Positions 1 through 8,572 are shown, numbered from the stretch's first letter. The stretch: 64,000 bases of DNA from Thioalkalivibrio sulfidiphilus HL-EbGr7 (GCF_000021985.1 NC_011901.1:3400555-3464554), one strand, 5' to 3'. Made by a program: numbers and translations. The notes: generated by a model from the sequence alone, not told the origin.

Positions 1-696
1 CAGACCATCCAGCCGGTGGAGGCGAGGGAAAAACATCGCGGTACGCACCTGGAGATGCTGATCAAGATGCAGGGCGAGGGTGACGAGTTGATCCCGCCCG
101 GCGTGTTCCTGCCGGCGGCGGAGCGCTACAACCTCTCCGGCACCATCGACCGCTGGGTGCTGCAGCACACCTTCTCCTGGATCGCGGATGCAGGGCTCGA
201 CGAAAACCGCCTGTCCCTGTGCGCCATCAACCTATCCGGACATTCCGTCGGCGACCCCGCCTTCCTGGACTACGTGGTGTCACAGCTCAAGCGTCACGCC
301 CTGCCCGCCACCCTGATCTGTTTCGAGATCACCGAGACCGTGGCCATCGCCAATCTCAACCAGGCGCGCACCATGATGGAGACCCTGGGCGGCATGGGCT
401 GTCGCTTCGCCCTGGACGATTTCGGCAGCGGCATGTCCTCGTTCGGCTACCTGCGCACCCTGCCGGTGGACTACCTGAAGATCGACGGCCTGTTCGTCAA
501 GGACATCGCCAAGGACCCCACCGACCTGGCCCTGGTGCGCTCCATCAACGACATCGCCCACGTGATGGGCAAGCGCACCATCGCGGAATTCGTGGAATCC
601 CAGGAAATCCTCGACCGCCTGCAGGAGATGGGCGTGGACTACGCCCAGGGCAACTTCATCGCCGAACCGGTGCCGGTGGCGGAGTTGCGGATCTAG
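1..696 (+). CDS. EAL-domain cyclic-di-GMP phosphodiesterase, C-terminal part (cut by window start)
   Basis: The reading frame is open from base 1, so the start and any N-terminal sensor or GGDEF domain lie outside the window. What is visible is nearly a whole EAL domain, which hydrolyses c-di-GMP to pGpG. The signature is EML at bases 52–60 rather than EAL, keeping the metal-binding Glu. INLSG, FEITET, LDDFGSG, YLKIDG, AEFVE and a YAQGNF end follow in the family order, so the catalytic Asn, Glu, Asp-Asp, Lys, Glu and Gln positions are all filled. The domain is therefore predicted to be active. It is interesting beside the c-di-GMP-binding MshE encoded at 21852–23576, but no direct link is shown. 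Confidence 0.9.
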   Translation, partial: QTIQPVEAREKHRGTHLEMLIKMQGEGDELIPPGVFLPAAERYNLSGTIDRWVLQHTFSWIADAGLDENRLSLCAINLSGHSVGDPAFLDYVVSQLKRHALPATLICFEITETVAIANLNQARTMMETLGGMGCRFALDDFGSGMSSFGYLRTLPVDYLKIDGLFVKDIAKDPTDLALVRSINDIAHVMGKRTIAEFVESQEILDRLQEMGVDYAQGNFIAEPVPVAELRI

Positions 697-717
697 TTTC
701 ACCGCGGCTGTCACTGC

Positions 718-871
718 GCCGCAGAGACGCGGAGGCGCAGAGAACAGATGCAAAGACCGACAATATGAATGCTCCAGATCTAAATCACTGCGTTGTGCGA
801 TTCAGTTAATCCTGAAAATCACGTTCATCCTTTACATGGACTTTCTCTGCGCCTCCGCGTCTCTGCGGCAG
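718..871. repeat. Composite palindromic intergenic repeat A, copy 1
   Basis: Outer arms of about 25 bases (CCGCAGAGACGCGGAGGCGC and its reverse complement) lie at 718–744 and 843–870. The roughly 100 bases between them hold a decayed version of the 'TTAATCCTG' inner arm found in the other copies. It sits between the convergent EAL gene and the hypothetical gene at 882–1496. Confidence 0.8.
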
Positions 872-881
872 ACGTGCCTTT

Positions 882-1496
882 CTAAAGCTCAAGTACCCGC
901 GCGATGCCCGCGTTCACGTGCTGATCGGCATCGGGGCCGAAGCGGGTGGTCTCGGGGTCGAAGACGTCGGTGAAGGCGTAAGCGAACTTCACGTCCTGGA
1001 TGCCGAGTGCGCCGAACAGGCGGGACTCCCGGGAGAAGTCGTCGTCGTGGAACACCAGCGTCGGCCAGCCGTCCTCCCCCGGCTCCAGGGCCGGACCGAA
1101 GAACACCACCCCCGGATTGTTGCGCAGGCGCAGGGCGCAGGTGCCCTCGGTGACACCCCCCATGGTGAGGAAATCGATGGTGCGCGAGAAGCGGGTCTTG
1201 TGGTTGAAGGCGGTGTCCACGGTGCCGTCGATGGCCGGGGCCTCCACCTCGTAGGCCAGCACCTCCGCCCCCGACTGCCGCCAGGCCTCCAGGTCACGGG
1301 CCCCGCGACGGCTGGGCAGATACACGAAGCGCAGCGGCGCGATGGCGTTCAGGGCCTCCAGCAGCTCGGCGCTGAAGGGCGGCGCGTTGACCAGCACGCC
1401 CTTGAGGTCCTGGTCAGCGAGGTAGTAGACCGCGGGTGCAGTGCCCAGGACGTGATAGATGCTGCGGCCACGCAGCTTGAGGAGTTCGGTGAGCAT
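882..1496 (-). CDS. Conserved-looking hypothetical protein, possibly a degenerate metallo-beta-lactamase fold
   Basis: A 204-residue soluble protein with no signal peptide or membrane segment. I do not recognise the family with certainty. The pattern of short strands and helices, with 'LKGVLVNAPP', 'PLRFVYLPS', 'SGAEVLAYE' and 'NPGVVFFGPAL', resembles a beta-lactamase-fold hydrolase. The HxHxDH metal motif is absent, so it would be a non-catalytic relative if the resemblance is real. Codon use is like its neighbours and the frame is clean. It stands alone, ending beside repeat A and starting near repeats E and B. Confidence 0.7.
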   Translation of the reverse strand: MLTELLKLRGRSIYHVLGTAPAVYYLADQDLKGVLVNAPPFSAELLEALNAIAPLRFVYLPSRRGARDLEAWRQSGAEVLAYEVEAPAIDGTVDTAFNHKTRFSRTIDFLTMGGVTEGTCALRLRNNPGVVFFGPALEPGEDGWPTLVFHDDDFSRESRLFGALGIQDVKFAYAFTDVFDPETTRFGPDADQHVNAGIARVLEL

Positions 1497-1504
1497 CAGG
1501 GATT

Positions 1505-1540
1505 AGATACAAGATCCAAGTGGCAAGAGACAAGAAAGGA
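1505..1540. repeat. Low-complexity repeat E, copy 1
   Basis: A stretch of 'ATACAAGATCCAAGTGGCAAG' type heptamer-like units, followed by 'AGACAAGAAAGGACAC'. The same units recur near 7304, 10240, 18373, 18881, 18986, 27940 and 46709. Confidence 0.65.
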
Positions 1541-1590
1541 CACAGATGCAGGGGCGTTAGGGGTGTGGTTCAAGGTCTCCGTGTCCCATC

Positions 1591-1658
1591 GTAGGTCGGC
1601 CTTCAGGCCGACGCCTCTGCCCATCGAAGCCCCGCTGTCGGCCTGAAGGCCGACCTAC
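1591..1658. repeat. Palindromic repeat B, copy 1
   Basis: Two inverted copies of GTAGGTCGGCCTTCAGGCCG are separated by about 26 bases. Each arm is itself a small palindrome (GGCCTTCAGGCC). It lies downstream of the phosphatase gene, where it may act as a transcript-end hairpin. Confidence 0.85.
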
Positions 1659-1680
1659 GTGCCACACCTGCTGTCCACCC

Positions 1681-2352
1681 TCATTCCCGCCTTAACAGCC
1701 TGTCCACCAGGGCATCCATCACGGGCACGGGCTTGAAGGCGCGCTTCAATCGCTTCGGATCGTAACGGGTATCCACCCACTCCAGGAGACTCATGGGCCG
1801 CTCGGCGGTGTCCTTCAGGTAGGTCTCGAAGAAGTAGTCCAGCAGGCCGGTCTTGGCATAGCGGTAATGGAAATAGGGCCAGAGCTTCAATTGCCGGGTC
1901 TGCTCCAGGGGAACGCCCTCGATCCAGTGCAGGTACAGGGTCGCCATCAGTCCGGCCCGGTCGGCGCCGGACTTGCAGTGAAACCACACCGGATACTCGA
2001 TGCGCTGCAACAGTTCATGGGCCTGGTGGATGACCTCCCGGGTGGGCAGATCCCGGGAATAGGTACGCAGGTGTTCCAGCCGCACACCCAGGCGCTCGCA
2101 GGCGTCCGCCTCCAGGGCCAGCATGGGATTGTCCGGCTCCTCGCCACGCAGGTTTATGACGGTGCGGATTCCGTGGCGCGGGATACGAAGGCTGAGATGC
2201 CGAGGTGAGGGCTGGCCCGAGCGGAAGGCGCGCTCGCTGATGCGGTGGAAGTTGTTCAGACCGAACTCCCGCACCCAACCATCGTCCGCCCACAACGCCC
2301 GGGCATAGACCCGGCGGCGCGCGGCCGGCGTGGAGAGATCGAAACCGCTCAC
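1681..2352 (-). CDS. Tyrosine/dual-specificity protein phosphatase-like protein
   Basis: A 223-residue protein with the cysteine phosphatase P-loop HCKSGADRAG, giving nucleophile Cys126 and Arg132 of the CX5R motif. The preceding 'FRSGQPS' and 'HGIRTVINLRGEE' segments are typical of the small Siw14/DUF442-type dual-specificity phosphatases. It should dephosphorylate phosphotyrosine or another phosphoester; the substrate cannot be told from sequence. The start is a GTG overlapping the plsC stop by four bases (GTGA), so the two genes are translationally coupled. In many gammaproteobacteria the plsC neighbour is the heptose-bisphosphate phosphatase gmhB; here this unrelated phosphatase is the partner. 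Confidence 0.85.
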   Translation of the reverse strand: MSGFDLSTPAARRRVYARALWADDGWVREFGLNNFHRISERAFRSGQPSPRHLSLRIPRHGIRTVINLRGEEPDNPMLALEADACERLGVRLEHLRTYSRDLPTREVIHQAHELLQRIEYPVWFHCKSGADRAGLMATLYLHWIEGVPLEQTRQLKLWPYFHYRYAKTGLLDYFFETYLKDTAERPMSLLEWVDTRYDPKRLKRAFKPVPVMDALVDRLLRRE

Positions 2353-3095
2353 GGACGCTCCACGGCGTCCAGTTCCTGTTGCCGGGACTCGATCCAGTCC
2401 TCGGCCTCCTTGAGGATGTCTTCAGGCTCGCGGCCCTTGCTCTGGATGGGCGGGCCGATCTCCACCCGGATGGTACCCGGATACTTGATGTAACTGTGTC
2501 GGGGCCAGTAGATGCCGGCGTTGTGGGCCACGGGCACCACCGGGTGTCCGGTGCGCGCCGCCAGCACCGCGCCGCCCTGCTTGTAGCGACCCCGGGTACC
2601 CGGCGCCACCCGGGTGCCTTCCGGGAACATCACCACCCACAGGCCCCGCCCCAGGCGATTGCTGCCCTGCTCCACCAGCTGTTCCAGGGCCTTGCGCCCG
2701 GCGCCCCGGTCGATGGCGATGGGTTCCATCACCCACAGCCCCCAGCCGAAGAAGGGGATGCGCATGAGTTCGCGCTTGAGCACCCAGACCTGGGGCGGAA
2801 TGAAGCGCTGCAGGGCCAGGGTCTCCCAGGTGGACTGGTGCTTGCAGAGCAGGATGCCCGCCTCGCCCTCAAGGTGCTCGCGCCCCTTCACCTCGTACCT
2901 GAGCCCGCAGGTCAGACCCAGCCACCAGACATTGAAGCGGGTCCACTGGGACATGATGCGGTAACGCCCGTGCCAGGACAGGGGCAGCAGCAGCGGTCCG
3001 ATCAGGGCGAAGAAGATGGTGGACGGCGCAAAACCCAGCCAGAACAGCGTGGCACGCAGGTACAGGAGCGGCTTGAAGTGTTTGCGCTGGTTCAT
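2349..3095 (-). CDS. plsC: 1-acyl-sn-glycerol-3-phosphate acyltransferase (PlsC family)
   Basis: Acylates lysophosphatidic acid to phosphatidic acid at the inner membrane. The 248-residue protein has an N-terminal hydrophobic segment (about residues 14–40), the acyltransferase motif I as HQSTWE (His86 to Glu91, HX4E instead of HX4D, as in many proteobacterial members) and the FPEGTR motif at 157–162. I chose the ATG at 3095 because the upstream open frame to 3197 is composed of intergenic repeat A and matches nothing. It lies downstream of glyS in the same direction and is coupled to the phosphatase gene after it. Confidence 0.92.
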   Translation of the reverse strand: MNQRKHFKPLLYLRATLFWLGFAPSTIFFALIGPLLLPLSWHGRYRIMSQWTRFNVWWLGLTCGLRYEVKGREHLEGEAGILLCKHQSTWETLALQRFIPPQVWVLKRELMRIPFFGWGLWVMEPIAIDRGAGRKALEQLVEQGSNRLGRGLWVVMFPEGTRVAPGTRGRYKQGGAVLAARTGHPVVPVAHNAGIYWPRHSYIKYPGTIRVEIGPPIQSKGREPEDILKEAEDWIESRQQELDAVERP

Positions 3096-3108
3096 CGGTG
3101 GTACATGC

Positions 3109-3290
3109 CTCGCCGCAGAGACGCGGAGTCGCGGAGTAAACACAATTCTTTTGACAGGATTAACATGATTCACAGGATTAAAGCGGACCAGGATCAATCC
3201 GGTTTAGCGGGTTAATCCTTAATCCCGTCAATCATGTTAATCCTGTCAAAGAGTTTCTTTGCTTTCCCTCTGCTCTCTGCGGCAGATGTT
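3109..3290. repeat. Composite palindromic repeat A, copy 2 (between glyS and plsC)
   Basis: Outer CCGCAGAGACGCGGAG-type arms lie at 3112–3137 and 3267–3289. Inside is a second inverted pair, GACAGGATTAACATGATT at 3154–3171 with its complement at 3228–3248, around a centre holding 'GGATCAATCC'. A transcript through it could fold into a long nested hairpin between glyS and plsC. Confidence 0.9.
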
Positions 3291-3300
3291 GAATCGAAGC

Positions 3301-5391
3301 TCAGCCCTCGCCGCCCGGCTGCAGGCGCGACATGTCCGCCACTTCCAGGAACAGCCCGCTCAGACTGTTGAGCAGGGCCAGGCGGTTGTCGCGCACGGCG
3401 GCGTCATCGGCCATCACCATCACGCCGTCGAAGAAGCGGTCCACCGGCTCACGCAGGGCGGCCAGCGCCGCCAGGCCCTCGGTGTAGCGACCCTCGGTGA
3501 ACAGGGGCAGTGCCGTGCCGCGCAGGGCCTCGAGGCGGTCGAACAGGGCACGCTCCGCGTCCTCGCTGAAGCGCGCGGGATCGATCTGCTCAGGCAGCGC
3601 GCCCTCGACCTTCTTGAGGATGTTGTGGATGCGCTTGTGGGCGGCGGCGAGGCTCTGCGCCTCGGGCAGGCTGCGGAAGTGATCCACGCCCCGCACCCGG
3701 CGGTCGAAGTCCAGGGGGCGCAGCGGGCGGCAGGCAAGCACCGCCTCGAACACGTCCACGCCGATACCGCGGTCCGTGTAGTAGGCGCGCAGGCGTTCCA
3801 TCATGTAGTCGAACACGGACGCCACGGCACCGGCGGCATTCACGTCCGTGCCCTGGTAACCCTCGGCGGCAGCGCGGATCAGGGCCAGCAGGTCCAGGTC
3901 CAGCTCGCGCTCGATGAGGATGCGCAGTACGCCCAGGGCGGCACGGCGCAGGCCGTAGGGGTCCTTGGCGCCGGTGGGCTTCTGACCGATGGCGAAGATG
4001 CCCACCAGGGTGTCGAGCCGGTCCGCCAGGGCCAGGGCCTTGCCCACCCCGGTCTCGGGGAGGTTGTCGCCCGCGTGCCGGGGCCAGTACTGCTCTTCCA
4101 GGGCCTGGGCCACGTCAGCCGGTTCGCCGCCGTGCTCGGCGTAGTAGCGGCCCATGGTGCCCTGCAACTCGGTGAACTCGAACACCATGTGGGTCTGCAG
4201 GTCGCACTTGGAGAGCATGGCGGCGCGCAGGGCCTCGCCATGATCCACGTTGAGCAGACCGGCCAGGTGCTTCGTGAGCGCCGCCACCCGTTCGGTCTTT
4301 TCAAACAGGGTGCCCAGCTTGCGCTGGAAGACCACGTGCTTGAGGGCCTCCAGGTGACTGTCCAGGGGCTTCTTGCGGTCCTGGTTCCAGAAGAACTCGG
4401 CGTCGGAGAAGCGCGGCCGGATGACCCGCTCGTTGCCCTCGCGCACCCGCTCCGGCTCCCGGGACTCGATGTTGCTCACGGTGATGAAGTGGGGCATGAG
4501 GCGCCCCACCTGGTCCACCACCGGGAAGTATTTCTGGTTGTCCTGCATGGTGGTGATGAGCGCCTCCTGGGGCACATCCAGGAAGCGGGTCTCGAAATGA
4601 CCGGCGATGGCGCTGGGCCACTCCACCAGGGCCGTGACCTCGTCCAGCAGGTCCGGCTCGATGAGCGCGCGGCCGCCGAGTTTCTGAGCGGCGTCTTCCA
4701 CCTGGCCCAGGATGGCCTCCCGGCGCGCCTCGAAATCGGCCATCACCCGGCCCTCGGTCTGGAGCAGGGGGGCATAGGCGGCCGGCTCGGCGATGAACAG
4801 GGTGTCCGGGTGATGGAAGCGATGACCGCGGGTCTCGCGGCCGGCCTTCACGCCCAGGATCTCGGCCTCCACCACGGCATCGCCCAGCAGCAGCACCACC
4901 CAGTGCACCGGGCGCACGAACTCGGCGTCGGAATCCCCCCAGCGCATGCGCTTGGGGATGGGCAGGGCGGCCAGGGCACGCTCAACGATCGACGGGATCA
5001 GCGCCGCCGCTGCCTTGCCCGGCTCCACGTGGCGATGCACCAGCCAGGCGCCCTTGTCGGTCTCCAGGCGCTCCAGGTCCTCCGGTTTCACGCCGCAGGA
5101 GGCGGCGAAACCCTGGGCGGCCTTGGTGGGATTGCCGTTGTCGTCAAAGGCGGCGGCGAGCGCCGGCCCCCGGCGTTCCATGGACTGATCCGGCTGGCGC
5201 GCGGCCACGTCCCGGCACAGCAGCGCCAGGCGCCGCGGCGCGGCAAAGGCCTGCACCTTCGAGGCCCCGATCCCCGCCTCCGCAAGACCCGCCGCCACGG
5301 ATTCGGCAAAGGCATCCCGCAGGCCCTTGAGCGCCTTGGGCGGCAGCTCTTCGGTGCCGATTTCGATCAGGAGGTCGTGTGTCTGGGTCAT
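3301..5391 (-). CDS. glyS: Glycyl-tRNA synthetase beta subunit
   Basis: The beta chain of the alpha2beta2 bacterial glycyl-tRNA synthetase. It carries the tRNA-recognition and anticodon-binding parts, while GlyQ holds the aminoacylation site. The 696-residue length is close to the E. coli protein (689). The N-terminus 'DLLIEIGTEELPPKAL' and the internal 'GVGKALALADRLDTLVGIF' and 'KDPYGLRRAALG' segments are family hallmarks. It follows glyQ in the same direction, but unusually a 209-base gap filled by repeat A separates the two. Confidence 0.97.
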   Translation of the reverse strand: MTQTHDLLIEIGTEELPPKALKGLRDAFAESVAAGLAEAGIGASKVQAFAAPRRLALLCRDVAARQPDQSMERRGPALAAAFDDNGNPTKAAQGFAASCGVKPEDLERLETDKGAWLVHRHVEPGKAAAALIPSIVERALAALPIPKRMRWGDSDAEFVRPVHWVVLLLGDAVVEAEILGVKAGRETRGHRFHHPDTLFIAEPAAYAPLLQTEGRVMADFEARREAILGQVEDAAQKLGGRALIEPDLLDEVTALVEWPSAIAGHFETRFLDVPQEALITTMQDNQKYFPVVDQVGRLMPHFITVSNIESREPERVREGNERVIRPRFSDAEFFWNQDRKKPLDSHLEALKHVVFQRKLGTLFEKTERVAALTKHLAGLLNVDHGEALRAAMLSKCDLQTHMVFEFTELQGTMGRYYAEHGGEPADVAQALEEQYWPRHAGDNLPETGVGKALALADRLDTLVGIFAIGQKPTGAKDPYGLRRAALGVLRILIERELDLDLLALIRAAAEGYQGTDVNAAGAVASVFDYMMERLRAYYTDRGIGVDVFEAVLACRPLRPLDFDRRVRGVDHFRSLPEAQSLAAAHKRIHNILKKVEGALPEQIDPARFSEDAERALFDRLEALRGTALPLFTEGRYTEGLAALAALREPVDRFFDGVMVMADDAAVRDNRLALLNSLSGLFLEVADMSRLQPGGEG

Positions 5392-5428
5392 GGGCCTGGT
5401 GTCTGGTTTGTGCTGTTGTCGTTAACTG

Positions 5429-5597
5429 CCGCCGCAGAGGCGCGGAGACGCAGAGATGACGAAAGGATCGGACAGGATTTACATGATTGACAGGATTAGA
5501 ACTGCAGGCACCGAAGCCGTGAATCAAAAATCATGTTCATCATGTTAATCCTGTCAAATTGGTTTTCCTCCGCGCCTCCGCGCCTCTGCTGCAAAGG
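5429..5597. repeat. Composite palindromic repeat A, copy 3 (between glyQ and glyS)
   Basis: Outer arms CCGCAGAGGCGCGGAGACGC near 5433 and its complement near 5572–5591. Inner arms GACAGGATTTACATGATTGA near 5470 and its complement near 5530–5556. It has the same build as copies 2 and 4 and splits the normally tight glyQ–glyS pair. Confidence 0.9.
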
Positions 5598-5600
5598 TTC

Positions 5601-6521
5601 TCAACCCTTGGCGCCCAGCATCGGGAAACCGAGGGCCTCGCGGGCGTTGTAATAGGCCTCGGCCACGGCGCGGGCCAGTTCGCGCACGCGCAGGATGTAG
5701 CCCTGGCGTTCGGTCACGGAGATGGCGCGGCGGGCGTCCAGGAGGTTGAAGGTGTGGGAGGCCTTGAGCATCTGCTCGTAGGCGGGCAACGGCAGGCCGG
5801 CCTCGATGAGGCGCTTGCTCTCACCCTCGCAGGTCTCGAACCAGGCGAACAGGGCCTCCACGTTGGCGTGTTCGAAGTTGTAGGCGGACTGCTCCACCTC
5901 GTTCTGGTGGTAGACGTCGCCGTAGCTCACCCGGCCCTGGGGGCCCTCGGTCCAGGTCAGGTCGTAGACGCTCTCCACGCCCTGCAGGTACATGGCCAGA
6001 CGCTCCAGCCCGTAGGTGATCTCGCCGGACACCGGCCGGCAGTCGAGCCCGCCCACCTGCTGGAAGTAGGTGAACTGGGTGACCTCCATGCCGTTGAGCC
6101 ACACCTCCCAGCCCAGGCCCCAGGCGCCCAGCGTGGGGGATTCCCAGTTGTCCTCCACGAAGCGGATGTCGTGCACCAGGGGGTCGATGCCGATGGCCTT
6201 GAGCGAGCCCAGGTACAGTTCCTGGATCTCGGCGGGCGAGGGCTTGAGGATCACCTGGAACTGGTAGTAGTGCTGCAGGCGGTTGGGGTTCTCGCCGTAG
6301 CGCCCGTCGGTGGGCCGGCGCGAGGGCTGCACATAGGCGGCCCGCCAGGGCTCCGGGCCGATGGCACGCAGGAAGGTGGCGGAATGGAAGGTGCCTGCGC
6401 CCATCTCCATGTCATAGGGCTGCAGGACCACGCAGCCGCGCTCCGCCCAGTATTGCTGCAGGGTCAGGATGAGCTCCTGGAAGCTCAGGCCGTGGTGCTT
6501 CGGGGATCGCTGTCGGGACAT
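5601..6521 (-). CDS. glyQ: Glycyl-tRNA synthetase alpha subunit
   Basis: Catalytic class II aminoacyl-tRNA synthetase subunit that forms glycyl-adenylate. The 306-residue protein has the family segments '[19 protein letters not shown]', '[19 protein letters not shown]' and '[18 protein letters not shown]', and matches the usual length (about 303). The start ATG at 6521 leads straight into the conserved N-terminus. A TATACT-like -10 lies in the 150 bases upstream, without a clear -35. Confidence 0.97.
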   Translation of the reverse strand: MSRQRSPKHHGLSFQELILTLQQYWAERGCVVLQPYDMEMGAGTFHSATFLRAIGPEPWRAAYVQPSRRPTDGRYGENPNRLQHYYQFQVILKPSPAEIQELYLGSLKAIGIDPLVHDIRFVEDNWESPTLGAWGLGWEVWLNGMEVTQFTYFQQVGGLDCRPVSGEITYGLERLAMYLQGVESVYDLTWTEGPQGRVSYGDVYHQNEVEQSAYNFEHANVEALFAWFETCEGESKRLIEAGLPLPAYEQMLKASHTFNLLDARRAISVTERQGYILRVRELARAVAEAYYNAREALGFPMLGAKG

Positions 6522-6604
6522 GGGGAAAACCGGCTGGCGTGGTTGCGCAAAGGGCTGGAGTATACCGTCCGGGCCGTCTCACAGACCAGCCGTCTGCCCG
6601 GGCG

Positions 6605-6632
6605 TTGAACCTGGCCCGCTTGATGCTAAGTA
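6605..6632 (+). promoter_or_regulatory. Possible sigma-70 promoter for the gene at 6676
   Basis: TTGAAC at 6605–6610 and TAAGTA at 6627–6632 are separated by 16 bases. The -10 match is weak. It lies about 45 bases upstream of the start codon, in the gap between divergent glyQ and the plus-strand gene. Confidence 0.3.
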
Positions 6633-6675
6633 ATCAGTGAGGACTTCTTTTGCATCACCGCAACGGGAGGATCAC

Positions 6676-7245
6676 ATGCCCGAACTCATCATGGAGCCCA
6701 CCCCCGCCGCCCAGTGGCAGCGCCTCGTGCAGGAGGCCGCCGGTCAGGTACACCAGGAACTGGACGAGACCCTGGAGAGCTACCTGGTGCTGCTCATGAT
6801 CCGCTTCACCGAAAACCCCGAGACCGGACACCGCATCATGGCCCTGGACTACCTGCGCGGACTGCGTGCCGCGCCCCGGGCCCAGGCAGTGGCCCTGCGG
6901 GACGTGGGCGATCACTGCCTGCTGTTCTCCGGGCTGTTCAGCCAGCGGGCCCGGCGCCGTCGGGTGAGCGTGGGTTACTTCGTGGACATCGGCCGCTCCG
7001 CCTACCAGCAGGTGGCCGACCGTCAGCCGGGCGGCTCCCTGAGCGACCTGTTCGGCGCCCTGGCCCATGGCTTCCTGGGCCTGTCCGATGTACTGCGCGC
7101 CATGCGCGAACTGGGCGGCGCCCCGGGCCTTTCCGCCCTGGAGGCCCTGGAGTTGTGGCAGGACCATGGCAGCCGCCAGGCCCGCCAGGTGCTGGAAGGC
7201 ATCACCGACGCCACCCCCCTGCGCGGCCCCGAGACACTCATGTAG
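6676..7245 (+). CDS. Hypothetical protein
   Basis: A 189-residue, probably cytoplasmic, helix-rich protein with no recognised catalytic motif. The start was chosen for its strong ribosome-binding site (GGGAGGA at 6665–6671). It is transcribed away from glyQ. A 'LESYLVLLMIRFTENPE' segment followed by 'RDVGDHCLLFSGLFSQRA' and 'VGYFVDIGRSAYQQ' looks conserved in style (buried aromatic and Cys-His residues), but I cannot assign a function. Its stop codon lies inside repeat C at 7244–7300. Confidence 0.75.
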   Translation: MPELIMEPTPAAQWQRLVQEAAGQVHQELDETLESYLVLLMIRFTENPETGHRIMALDYLRGLRAAPRAQAVALRDVGDHCLLFSGLFSQRARRRRVSVGYFVDIGRSAYQQVADRQPGGSLSDLFGALAHGFLGLSDVLRAMRELGGAPGLSALEALELWQDHGSRQARQVLEGITDATPLRGPETLM

Positions 7246-7300
7246 GAGGCCCGACCCCGGGCCGAATGGGGTGGTTCGGCCCGGGGTCGGGCCTCCTGCA
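7244..7300. repeat. Palindromic repeat C, full copy
   Basis: Inverted arms AGGAGGCCCGACCCCGGGCC and its complement flank a short 'GAATGGGGTGG' loop. The stop codon of the preceding gene is part of the left arm, so the hairpin begins at translation end and could serve as a terminator. A half copy lies at 33819–33846. Confidence 0.8.
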
Positions 7301-7332
7301 GACGCCTTGCCACTAGCCACTTGCCACTTCCA
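7301..7332. repeat. Low-complexity repeat E, copy 2
   Basis: 'CCTTGCCACTAGCCACTTGC' type units directly follow repeat C and precede the CDF transporter gene. Confidence 0.65.
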
Positions 7333-7350
7333 TCCATCACACTTTGATGG

Positions 7351-8523
7351 ATGAACGACACCTCCGAACTCCTGCCCGGCAAATCCCGCGAGCGCACCAT
7401 GCGCCGGGTGACGCTGACTGCGGCGTTCATCAATCTCATGCTCTCGGCGGCACAGATCGTCGGCGGTGTGTTCACCCAGTCCCAGGCCCTTATTGCCGAC
7501 GGCATGCACACCCTCTCGGACCTGATGAGCGACGGCGTGGTGCTGTTGGCCGGGCGCCAGGCCAACGTGGCGCCGGACAGTGAACACCCCTACGGACACG
7601 CACGCATCGAGACCCTGGCCACCGTGGTGGTGGGCCTGCTGCTGTTGGGCGTGGGGATCGGCATCGGGGTCGATGCCGGGCAGCGCCTGTTCGAACCGGA
7701 ACGCCTGCTCAGTCCCGAACCCCTGGCCCTGGGCTTCGCGGTGCTGGCCATCGTGTTCAAGGAGGGGCTCTACCAGTACACCATCCGGGTCGCCCGGCGC
7801 ATCCGCTCCAACCTGCTCAAGGCCAACGCCTGGCATCACCGCTCAGACGTGGTTTCCTCCATCGTGGTGCTGGTGGGCGTGGGCGGCACCCTGGCCGGCC
7901 TGCCCTACCTGGATGCCGTGGCCGCGGTGCTGGTGGCGGCGCTCATCGCCCACATGGGCGGGAAACTGATCTGGGACAGCGCCCGAGAGCTGATCGATAC
8001 GGGCCTGGCCGAGGAGCGGGTCGAGCACATCCGTCAGACCATCCTCGCGGTGGAAGGGGTGAAGAACCTGCACATGCTGCGCACCCGGCGCATGGCCGGC
8101 ACGGCACTGGCCGACGTTCACATCCAGGTGCCTTCCCGGGTGAGCATCTCCGAGGGTCACCAGATCAGCGAGCGCGTGCGCCTGGCGGTGACCGATGCCT
8201 TCGAGGAGGTCACCGACGTGACCGTGCACATCGACCCCGAGGACGACGAGCACAACCCGCCAGCCCTGGACCTGCCCACGCGCACTCACCTGCTGTCCCG
8301 GCTCCAGGGGCAGTGGGCGGAGATCTCCGAAACCCGCCAACTGGAGAATGTGGTGCTACATTATCTGGGCGGCCAGGTGCACCTGGAGTTGTATCTGCCC
8401 CAAAGTGTGGCGCCGGACGTCGAGGCTGCCTCAAACCTGTCCGCCCGCCTGCGAGAGGCCAGCAAGCAGCTTGCGGAAGTGGGCGAAGTGGTGGTCTATT
8501 TCCGGGGCAATGGGCCGCGATAG
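7351..8523 (+). CDS. Cation diffusion facilitator family metal transporter
   Basis: Inner-membrane divalent-metal/proton antiporter. The 390-residue protein has about six membrane segments in its first 210 residues. A TM2 HxxxD motif lies in 'DGMHTLSDLMSD' (His53, Asp57) and a TM5 HxxxD in 'WHHRSDVVSS'. This His-Asp/His-Asp site is the arrangement usual for Zn(II) (or Co) carriers, so zinc efflux is the best guess. The cytoplasmic ZT-dimer domain follows, then about 90 extra C-terminal residues that look like a second alpha/beta domain. The start follows repeats C and E closely and no good Shine-Dalgarno is seen. Confidence 0.9.
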   Translation: MNDTSELLPGKSRERTMRRVTLTAAFINLMLSAAQIVGGVFTQSQALIADGMHTLSDLMSDGVVLLAGRQANVAPDSEHPYGHARIETLATVVVGLLLLGVGIGIGVDAGQRLFEPERLLSPEPLALGFAVLAIVFKEGLYQYTIRVARRIRSNLLKANAWHHRSDVVSSIVVLVGVGGTLAGLPYLDAVAAVLVAALIAHMGGKLIWDSARELIDTGLAEERVEHIRQTILAVEGVKNLHMLRTRRMAGTALADVHIQVPSRVSISEGHQISERVRLAVTDAFEEVTDVTVHIDPEDDEHNPPALDLPTRTHLLSRLQGQWAEISETRQLENVVLHYLGGQVHLELYLPQSVAPDVEAASNLSARLREASKQLAEVGEVVVYFRGNGPR

Positions 8524-8540
8524 ACCGCCGCCCAGCCTAA

Positions 8541-8557
8541 TGCACTATAATGGAACG
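8541..8557 (+). promoter_or_regulatory. NtrC-binding site 1 upstream of glnA (imperfect)
   Basis: TGCACTATAATGGAACG fits the NtrC pattern TGCACYA-N3-TGGTGCA well in its left half and partly in its right half. It is centred 31 bases upstream of the stronger site at 8573–8587. This nearly reproduces the spacing of the two enhancer sites before E. coli glnA. Confidence 0.6.
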
Positions 8558-8572
8558 ATTCCCCGACATTGC

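Noticed and set aside
2349..3197. A 34-residue N-terminal extension of PlsC.
   Set aside because: Those codons come from composite repeat A and the family start aligns with the ATG at 3095.
3259..5490. A 743-codon open frame on the plus strand opposite glyS, and similar long frames opposite atpD, atpA, glmU, mnmG and yidC.
   Set aside because: They are mirror frames of highly conserved genes in GC-rich DNA, rich in Gly/Ala/His/Gln with no domain. The minus-strand genes explain the sequence.
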